Below, piece after piece: positions 58,288-64,000 of a stretch of DNA of 64,000 nt. The notes below the pieces were generated by a model. That model saw only the letters and a list, made by a program, of their open reading frames with translations. It did no database searches and was not told where the DNA came from. The DNA is from Variovorax sp. V213 (GTDB lineage: Bacteria > Pseudomonadota > Gammaproteobacteria > Burkholderiales > Burkholderiaceae_C), in the NCBI RefSeq assembly GCF_041154455.1, contig NZ_AP028664.1, positions 2,853,001-2,917,000 on the forward strand, written 5' to 3'. Made by a program: the position numbers and the translations under genes. The stretch's first letter is position 1; each line of letters begins with the position of its first letter.

Positions 58288-59409
58288 ATGGAAAAGCACA
58301 CTTCTGCAATCAAGCCGGAATCGTGGCTCGTCACGGCAGGCCGTGCCTCTGAGCCGGGCGCCCCGTTGAACGTGCCGCTGATCCCAGCATCGAACTTCAT
58401 CATCGGCAGGGGGCGCGAGTACTCGCGTGATGACGGTACCGCGACTTGGGAAGCACTCGAAGATGTCATCGGTGGGCTTGAGTCAGGCAAGGCCGTAGCG
58501 TTCGCCTCTGGTATGGCCGCCATTGCCTCGGTGTTCGATCAGCTTGCGGCTGGCGCCAATGTCGTGCTCCCAGATGATTGCTATCAAGGTGTTGCAGGCC
58601 TAGCGGCAGCGGGCGCTGAAAGAGGGCGTTGGTCCGTGCAGCGCGTGGCGGTGGACGATACAGCTGGTTGGATTCAAGCCTGCGGTGTCGCTGACCTGAT
58701 TTGGCTTGAATCACCTTCCAATCCCCTGCTGGCCGTCGCGGATCTGGAGGCCATCTGCGCAGCTCCGCGCAAGCCCGGCGCGATCGTGGCAGTGGACAAC
58801 ACCTTCGCCACGCCCTTGAATCAGCAACCGCTCGACTTCGGCGCGACAGTGTCTCTGCAGTCGGCAACCAAGTTCATTGGCGGCCACTCCGACTTGCTGG
58901 CAGGGGTCGCCACGACAAAAGACGATGCGCTGTGGCACGCCCTCAGGAAGTCCCGCGAGTTGACTGGCGCGACACCAGGAACGCTTGAAGCATTCCTTGC
59001 GGTCCGCGGCGCCAGAACTCTCGCGCTTCGCTTACAGCGGGCCCAGCAAACAGCCATGCTGCTTTCGGAGCGGCTTGAGGGACATCCGCTGATCACCCGT
59101 GTCCGGTATCCAGGCCTGCCTTCACATTCGACGCATGCTGTTGCCAAACGCGTGCTCAAGGGCTTTGGAACGATCATTTCGTTCGATATGCATGGCGGGG
59201 CTGACTTTGCTGATAGTGTCTGCCGAAATGTCAGACTCATCCGCCATGCCACCAGTCTTGGCGCAGTGGAATCAACGATGGAAAGAAGAGCTGCGATCCC
59301 CGGACAGGGCCACCTTCCACCTTCGCTTCTGCGGCTCAGTGTCGGCATTGAGGATGCCGACGATCTCTGGAGCGACCTCGACTCGGCAATACGTTCCGCT
59401 GCACCGTAA
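58288..59409 (+). CDS. Trans-sulfuration-family PLP lyase (cystathionine gamma-synthase-like)
   Basis: 373 residues from the ATG at 58288, with TTGGAGGT upstream. PLP-fold features: EDVIGGLESGKAVAFASGMAAI, IWLESPSNPL, VDNTFATPLNQQPLDFGA and SATKFIGGHSDLLAGV, whose Lys binds PLP. The C-terminal RLSVGIEDADDLWSDL is typical. The family includes cystathionine synthases and lyases and methionine gamma-lyase. This protein lacks the YGRxxNPT motif usual in the N-terminus, so it may be a lyase for an unusual sulfur or oxygen amino acid. A LysR regulator follows. Confidence 0.88.
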   Translation: MEKHTSAIKPESWLVTAGRASEPGAPLNVPLIPASNFIIGRGREYSRDDGTATWEALEDVIGGLESGKAVAFASGMAAIASVFDQLAAGANVVLPDDCYQGVAGLAAAGAERGRWSVQRVAVDDTAGWIQACGVADLIWLESPSNPLLAVADLEAICAAPRKPGAIVAVDNTFATPLNQQPLDFGATVSLQSATKFIGGHSDLLAGVATTKDDALWHALRKSRELTGATPGTLEAFLAVRGARTLALRLQRAQQTAMLLSERLEGHPLITRVRYPGLPSHSTHAVAKRVLKGFGTIISFDMHGGADFADSVCRNVRLIRHATSLGAVESTMERRAAIPGQGHLPPSLLRLSVGIEDADDLWSDLDSAIRSAAP

Positions 59410-59465
59410 CAGCCAACTTCGCACGTACTTCGACCACGTACACAGCGACCCAACCAAGAAATACC

Positions 59466-60359
59466 ATGGCGATCGAAACACTTGACCGCCCGCTGCGGTA
59501 TTTCCTATGCATCGCGGAACTGGGCTCGCTCTCGAAGGCTGCCGACAAGCTCGACCAGACACAGTCCGGATTGAGCAAGCAATTGGGCGCACTCGAATCG
59601 AACCTGGGCCAGCCACTGTTTGTCCGGACGGGTCGCGGCGTCGAGTTGACCGAAGCCGGCACAAAACTCCACAGCGCCTTGGCGCCGGCCTTCAGAGAGA
59701 TCGATCGCGCGGTCGAAAGCGTGCGCCGGCAAGGGGTTACGCATGGCACGGTCCGCCTGGCGACGGTCCATACGCTCAGCTACTACTTTGTCGCTGAAGT
59801 GTTCTCGCTCTTTGTCAGCACGCACCCGGATGTGAATCTCTCGCTGCTGAGCCGCAGCTCGCCCGAAGTCGTCGCTCTGGTCGAGAACGGCAAGGCGGAC
59901 CTGGGTTTCGTCTACGACTCCGCGGTGGATGGCGGAAACTTGGCATCGAAGCCGCTGTTCGAAGACGAAATGGCGCTGGTCGTCCTCGACAGCAGCCCCT
60001 TGGAATCGCCACAGGACCTGGCGACCCTCAGCCTACGCCTGGTCGGCTTTCCCGCGCACTACGCTCTGAGGCGGATGATCCACAGCGCCGGGTTGCAGGC
60101 TACCTATGTTGCCGAAGCAGAGACCATAGACGCCATGCTCAAGCTCGTTTCCTCCGGGGTCGGCCATTGCATCTTGCCGTCGCGCATCCCCGACAGGCTG
60201 CTTGCCGACTACGGGCTTCGCAAGGTCTCCATCGAGCGCCCTGCGCTGCGCCGCCGAGTGGTGGCCATCTCCAACACGGGCAAGACAATGGCACCGTTGA
60301 CCTCTGATCTCCTCGCTTGCGTCTTGCAGGTCGCCGAGCAACTGCAACGCTCGACCTGA
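59466..60359 (+). CDS. LysR-family transcriptional regulator
   Basis: 297 residues. Helix-turn-helix MAIETLDRPLRYFLCIAELGSLSKAADKLDQTQSGLSKQLGALESNLGQPLF; effector domain with GTVRLATVHTLSYYFVAEVF and GFVYDSAVDGG. It starts 56 bases after the lyase gene on the same strand and converges on the second lyase at 60449. Its probable targets are the two PLP lyases and the amino-acid importer. Confidence 0.93.
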   Translation: MAIETLDRPLRYFLCIAELGSLSKAADKLDQTQSGLSKQLGALESNLGQPLFVRTGRGVELTEAGTKLHSALAPAFREIDRAVESVRRQGVTHGTVRLATVHTLSYYFVAEVFSLFVSTHPDVNLSLLSRSSPEVVALVENGKADLGFVYDSAVDGGNLASKPLFEDEMALVVLDSSPLESPQDLATLSLRLVGFPAHYALRRMIHSAGLQATYVAEAETIDAMLKLVSSGVGHCILPSRIPDRLLADYGLRKVSIERPALRRRVVAISNTGKTMAPLTSDLLACVLQVAEQLQRST

Positions 60360-60448
60360 TCTTTCAGGTCCGGGCACGGGTGTGAGCGGAGCCAGAATCA
60401 GTCTTCCCAGCGCCGCAATGTTCGCCTTGGACGATGCCGCGCCTCTCG

Positions 60449-61654
60449 CTACTGCAACGCGTCCAGTGCCTGCCGAAGGTCAGCGAGGATGTCATCCACA
60501 TCTTCCAGCCCGACAGACAACCGGATGAGATCCATCGTCACGCCGACACTGAGACGCGCGGCAGGCTCGACCTTCTGGCGCGCCAGGATCAGGGTGCCAG
60601 GATGGGTGATCAGGGTTTCGGTGTCGCCCAGGCTGATGGCCCTGGATATGAGCTTCAACCGATCGATCATGACAATTGCACCATTGCCCCCGGCGTGAAG
60701 CTCAAAGGACAACATTCCACCACCCGCACTCATCTGCGAGAGGCCGAGTGGACGATCGGGGCTGCCTTCGAGGTAGGCATATCTCACGAGCTTCACCGCC
60801 GGATGGGCGTCCAGCATGCGAGCAACCTTCAACGCGCTCTCGCTGTGCTGCCGCATCCGCAACGTCAACGTCTTCAGTCCGCGCAGGACCAGGAAGCACA
60901 GCATGGGCGATAGCGTCGCGCCGGTCATGTACTTGAGGCCCGCCGACCTGATCCGCTTGATCGTGGGCAGATCTCCAAGCACGACCCCCGCGAGCAGATC
61001 GCCGTGCCCGTTGATGTATTTCGTCATGGAGTGGACGACGAGGTCGGCACCGTGCTCGATCGGCCGCTGCAGCGCGGGTGAACCGAATGTCGAATCGACA
61101 AGCACCCGGACGCCGGGACGGCTGTGCGCCACTTTTGCAAGCTCGCGAATGTTCAACAGCTGAGCCGTGGGGTTCACAGGCGTTTCGAAGTACACGAGCC
61201 GCGTGCGATCGGACAATGCTTCTTTCAGCTTCTCGGGCTTGGTGAGGTCGACCTTCGTGACCTTCACCCCGAAGCGCGGCAAGCCCTCGTCGACGAACGA
61301 AGTCGCCGTCGAATACATCGTGTGGTGCACGATCAACTCGTCTCCGGCCGACAGGAGCGTGAGCAAGGTGGAGCAGATGGCTCCCATGCCCGAGCCGGTG
61401 GCCAGCGCGGCCTCGGCCCCTTCGAGCTCTGCGAGCCTCGTCTCCAGGAGATGCTGCGTCGGATTGTGCTGCCGGCCGTAGACGTACCGGTCGCTTTCTC
61501 CAGAGAACACTGCTGCCGCCTCCGCCGTGCTGTCGAAGGCGAAGGTGGACGTCATGTAGATCGGTGGAGAAACGGCTCCATAGGGATCGGATCTGTCGTG
61601 GCCATGGTGCAGCGCGCGTGTCTGGAATCCCAGGCCTTGCGAATCCTCTTTCAT
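60449..61654 (-). CDS. Methionine gamma-lyase-like PLP enzyme
   Basis: 401 residues from the ATG at 61654 (MKEDSQGLGFQTRALHHGHD), chosen for the AAAGAG site; an earlier ATG at 61669 lacks one. Motifs: YVYGRQHNPTQHLLETRLAELEGAEAALATGSGM, YFETPVNPTAQLLNI, VDSTFGSPALQRPIEHGADLV and HSMTKYINGHGDLLAGVV (PLP Lys). The nearest family is methionine gamma-lyase / homocysteine desulfhydrase, producing an oxo acid, ammonia and a thiol. It reads leftward, 66 bases after the importer ATPase gene, probably in the same transcript, so it should degrade what the importer brings in. Confidence 0.9.
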   Translation of the reverse strand: MKEDSQGLGFQTRALHHGHDRSDPYGAVSPPIYMTSTFAFDSTAEAAAVFSGESDRYVYGRQHNPTQHLLETRLAELEGAEAALATGSGMGAICSTLLTLLSAGDELIVHHTMYSTATSFVDEGLPRFGVKVTKVDLTKPEKLKEALSDRTRLVYFETPVNPTAQLLNIRELAKVAHSRPGVRVLVDSTFGSPALQRPIEHGADLVVHSMTKYINGHGDLLAGVVLGDLPTIKRIRSAGLKYMTGATLSPMLCFLVLRGLKTLTLRMRQHSESALKVARMLDAHPAVKLVRYAYLEGSPDRPLGLSQMSAGGGMLSFELHAGGNGAIVMIDRLKLISRAISLGDTETLITHPGTLILARQKVEPAARLSVGVTMDLIRLSVGLEDVDDILADLRQALDALQ

Positions 61655-61719
61655 GCTTGACTCTTTCATTTTTGAATCTGTCGATAAAAACAAGCCGGCG
61701 TCCCCGGCGGCGGCAGCGC

Positions 61720-62460
61720 CTAGTGGACGATCTGGTTCAGGAATTGGCGGGCACGATCAGTCTGCGGGTTGCCGAAGAAAAGCTCTGGAACGTTCTCTTC
61801 GACGATCTCCCCTCTGTCCATGAAGATCACCCTGTCTGCCACCTTGCGGGCGAAGCCCATCTCGTGCGTCACGCAGAGCATGGTCATCTTCGTCTCCTCG
61901 GCCAGGCTCACCATCACGTCGAGCACTTCCTTGACCATTTCCGGGTCGAGCGCCGAAGTGGGCTCGTCGAACAGCATGACCTTGGGCGACATGCACAGCG
62001 ACCTCGCGATCGCGACACGCTGCTGCTGTCCTCCGGACAATTGGCCCGGGTACTTGTGCGCCTGGTCGGGTATGCGAACCCGCTCCAGGTATTTCATTGC
62101 GATCGCTTGCGCTTCGGCCAGCGGTTTCTTCAGGACCCAGGTCGGTCCCAGCGTGAGGTTCTCCAGCACGGTGAGGTGAGGAAACAGGTTGAAGTGCTGG
62201 AACACCATGCCGACTTCCTTCCTGATGGCCTCGATGCGCTTCAGGTCGTGGATCAGTTCAACGCCATCCACCTTGATGAGCCCCGACTGATGCTCCTCGA
62301 GCCGGTTGATGCAGCGGATCATCGTGGACTTGCCTGACCCGGACGGCCCGCAGATCACGATCCGCTCCCCCCGCTGCACGTTCAGATCGATGTTTTGCAG
62401 GACATGAAAGTCCCCATACCATTTGTTGACCTTCTGCAGACTGACGATGACTTCGCTCAT
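61720..62460 (-). CDS. Polar amino-acid ABC transporter ATP-binding protein (GlnQ/AapP-like)
   Basis: 246 residues. Walker A GPSGSGKSTMIRCINRLE, signature LSGGQQQRVAIARSL, Walker B VMLFDEPTSALDPEM, H-loop VTHEMGFARKVADRV. FQHFNLFPHLTVLENLTLGP is typical of amino-acid importers. It lies 18 bases after the permease gene in the same direction. Confidence 0.95.
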   Translation of the reverse strand: MSEVIVSLQKVNKWYGDFHVLQNIDLNVQRGERIVICGPSGSGKSTMIRCINRLEEHQSGLIKVDGVELIHDLKRIEAIRKEVGMVFQHFNLFPHLTVLENLTLGPTWVLKKPLAEAQAIAMKYLERVRIPDQAHKYPGQLSGGQQQRVAIARSLCMSPKVMLFDEPTSALDPEMVKEVLDVMVSLAEETKMTMLCVTHEMGFARKVADRVIFMDRGEIVEENVPELFFGNPQTDRARQFLNQIVH

Positions 62461-62478
62461 TGATGTTCCCTTTGGACG

Positions 62479-63570
62479 CTAGCGCTTCAGATCCAACTCG
62501 AGAGATCGGCTGTACCTCGATATGGAATAGCAGAAGACGAAGTAGATTAGGCCGATGAACAAGTAGGCCTCCACGCCGAAGCCTGTCCATGCGGGATCCG
62601 CAAGAGCCGCCTTCGCTGCTTGCGTGAGGTCGAAGATTCCGATGATGACGACCAGCGATGTGTCTTTGAACAGCGCGATGAAGGTGCTCACCAGCGGCGG
62701 AATCACGACCTTGAGGGCCTGGGGCAGGACAATCTTGCGCGTCTGCTGCCAGTAACTCAGTCCGATGGACTCGGCGCCCTCGTATTGGCCCTTGGGGATG
62801 GCCTGGAGTCCGCCGCGGACAATTTCCGCAACGTAGGCCGCCGCAAAGAAGATGATCGCCAGCTGTGCCCTCAACAGCTTGTCGATGCTGAAGCCCTCTG
62901 GCAAGAACAGGGGCAGCATCACCGACGACATGAACAGCAGACTGATCAAGGGCACGCCGCGTATCAGCTCGATGTATGCAACGCACATTGCCTTGATGGC
63001 CGGCATCCGGGAGCGACGCCCCAGGGCGAGCAGGATGCCGATGGGAAAGGCAAACGCGATTCCAAATGTCGACAGGATCAGTGTCAGGGGCAAGCCGCCC
63101 CAGCGCGTGTTCTCGACGAAGGCCAGACCGAGGAAGCCGCCCCACATCAAGGTCGCCACGGCTAGGATGGTGAACACCCACAGCCCGACAATCTGGAGTC
63201 CGGCCAGCCGGCGCGTGGCCGTCCAGACGATCGACGCGACGAGCAGCACCGTCGCGAGCAATGGCCGCCATTGCTCAGCATGCGGATAGGTGCCGAAGAG
63301 AATCAGCCGATATTTCTCCCGGATGAAAGCCCAGCAAGCCCCACCCGCCTCCCTGCAGGCCTGGGCGTCGGGGGCTTGGAAGCTGGCCTTGACCAACAGC
63401 CACTGCAACAAAGGGGGTGCCAGCATCAGCAAGAGCCAGATCGTCAGGATGGTCAAGACCGCACTCGCCGGAGACTGGAAAAGGCTTTGGCGCAGCCTGG
63501 TCACGAGCTTGGCCCGGACTCTGGATGGCGCCAGCAGGACGGGCCGGTCCGTCTGGGTGGTGGTGATCAT
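62479..63570 (-). CDS. aapM: Amino-acid ABC transporter permease (AapM-like)
   Basis: 363 residues from the ATG at 63570. The long N-terminal part with a periplasmic loop containing two cysteines (QACREAGGACWAFIREKYRLILFGTYP) is the AapM hallmark. The C-terminal permease domain has VAEIVRGGLQAIPKGQYEGAESIGLSYWQQTRKIVLPQALK, the EAA loop of polar amino-acid permeases. It pairs with the AapQ-like permease two bases upstream. Confidence 0.92.
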   Translation of the reverse strand: MITTTQTDRPVLLAPSRVRAKLVTRLRQSLFQSPASAVLTILTIWLLLMLAPPLLQWLLVKASFQAPDAQACREAGGACWAFIREKYRLILFGTYPHAEQWRPLLATVLLVASIVWTATRRLAGLQIVGLWVFTILAVATLMWGGFLGLAFVENTRWGGLPLTLILSTFGIAFAFPIGILLALGRRSRMPAIKAMCVAYIELIRGVPLISLLFMSSVMLPLFLPEGFSIDKLLRAQLAIIFFAAAYVAEIVRGGLQAIPKGQYEGAESIGLSYWQQTRKIVLPQALKVVIPPLVSTFIALFKDTSLVVIIGIFDLTQAAKAALADPAWTGFGVEAYLFIGLIYFVFCYSISRYSRSLELDLKR

Positions 63571-63572
63571 GC

Positions 63573-64000
63573 TTATCTTTCCACCAGCGCAATGCGCTTG
63601 TTGTACCAGTTCATCAACAGCGAAACTGTGAGGCTCACAGTCATGAAGGCGGCCATGATGATCAGGACGCCCTCGATCGCCTGGCCGGTCTGGTTCAACA
63701 CCGTGTTGACGACGGAAACCAGGTCGGGGTAGCCGATTGCGACAGCGAGCGAGCTGTTCTTGACCAGGTTCAGGTACTGACTGGTCGTCGGGGGAACGAT
63801 CACGCGGAGCGCCTGGGGCAAGATGACGAGCCGGAGCACCCGGGACCTCGGAAGCCCGAGCGTCTGTGCCGCCTCCCATTGGCCGTGGCTAACCGATTGG
63901 ACGCCGGCGCGGACGATCTCTGCAATGAACCCGGCCGTGTAGGTGACGAGGCCGACCAGCAATGCGAACAGCTCGGGAGAGAGCGCCCAGCCTCCCTCGA
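63573..64000 (-). CDS. aapQ: Amino-acid ABC transporter permease (AapQ-like), truncated by the window edge
   Basis: Only the C-terminal part is present (about 142 residues); the gene continues to the right of base 64000. The visible sequence has GGWALSPELFALLVGLVTYT, then AGFIAEIVRAGVQSVSHGQW and EAAQTLGLPRSRVLRLVILP, the EAA loop of polar amino-acid permeases, followed by PPTTSQYLNLVKNSSLAVAI. It ends two bases before the AapM start. A binding-protein gene is expected just outside. Confidence 0.9.
   Translation of the reverse strand, partial: EGGWALSPELFALLVGLVTYTAGFIAEIVRAGVQSVSHGQWEAAQTLGLPRSRVLRLVILPQALRVIVPPTTSQYLNLVKNSSLAVAIGYPDLVSVVNTVLNQTGQAIEGVLIIMAAFMTVSLTVSLLMNWYNKRIALVER

Noticed and set aside
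1..64000. CRISPR arrays, tRNA or rRNA genes, toxin-antitoxin pairs and prophage structural genes
   Set aside because: I looked for regularly spaced direct repeats, tRNA-like cloverleaf ends, small paired genes and capsid or tail motifs and found none I could support. A covariance-model scan was not possible.

Overview
The window looks like a chromosomal segment of a GC-rich betaproteobacterium, most likely Burkholderiales (Comamonadaceae or Alcaligenaceae type). The reasons are the orphan Bug/TctC-type binding protein, the many LysR regulators paired with small catabolic operons, and the IS5-group and IS66 elements. I could not run a database search, so the genus is inference. I see no rRNA, tRNA, CRISPR array or prophage structural genes.

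Region 1 (1-25.3 kb) is a patchwork of catabolic operons. It holds an EthD-domain protein, a LysR gene next to an enolase-superfamily dehydratase, an RraA-type aldolase and a TctC-type binding protein, and a second LysR gene that now ends inside a 1163-bp IS5-group element. Next come a CitE-like CoA-ester lyase, a CaiB-type CoA-transferase, a third LysR, a semialdehyde dehydrogenase and an orphan citrate lyase alpha subunit. A long leftward operon follows with a ribose-type ABC importer, EtfB/EtfA and a quinone oxidoreductase. Last are a GMC oxidoreductase with a small partner protein and, divergently, an SDR dehydrogenase with a COG3618-type lactonase. Together these could take up a sugar or sugar-like compound, oxidise it to a lactone and acid, dehydrate it and cleave the product.

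Region 2 (25.3-31.1 kb) is a decayed mobile junction. It contains an IS3-family relic, a LysR gene paralogous to the one at 4.7 kb, an intact IS66-type element with a perfect 8-bp duplication, the C-terminal stub of another LysR, the broken start of a tyrosine recombinase, and a metC-like gene truncated within about 10 bp of it.

Region 3 (31.2-39.5 kb) is a seven-gene leftward operon followed by an IclR regulator: aldehyde dehydrogenase, FAD flavoprotein, LIV-type binding protein and LivHMGF. Region 4 (39.8-46.3 kb) has a LysR gene with one in-frame stop, a NitT/TauT ABC importer, and a divergent, overlapping pair of nitrilase and sulfite-oxidase-type molybdoenzyme. The divergent promoter carries a nested inverted repeat. 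This is my best candidate for an undescribed system.

Region 5 (46.3-55.1 kb) has a spermidine/putrescine-type ABC importer in one operon with M24-fold and M20 hydrolases. An Lrp/AsnC regulator and a divergent diaminopropionate ammonia-lyase-like enzyme follow, which resembles ectoine-type degradation clusters. Region 6 (55.2-58.1 kb) has a PdxR/MocR regulator divergent from PaiB, a monooxygenase-fold protein and a Gdx/SugE exporter. Region 7 (58.3-64 kb) has two trans-sulfuration-family PLP lyases, a LysR and an Aap-type amino-acid ABC importer. Its second permease runs off the right edge.
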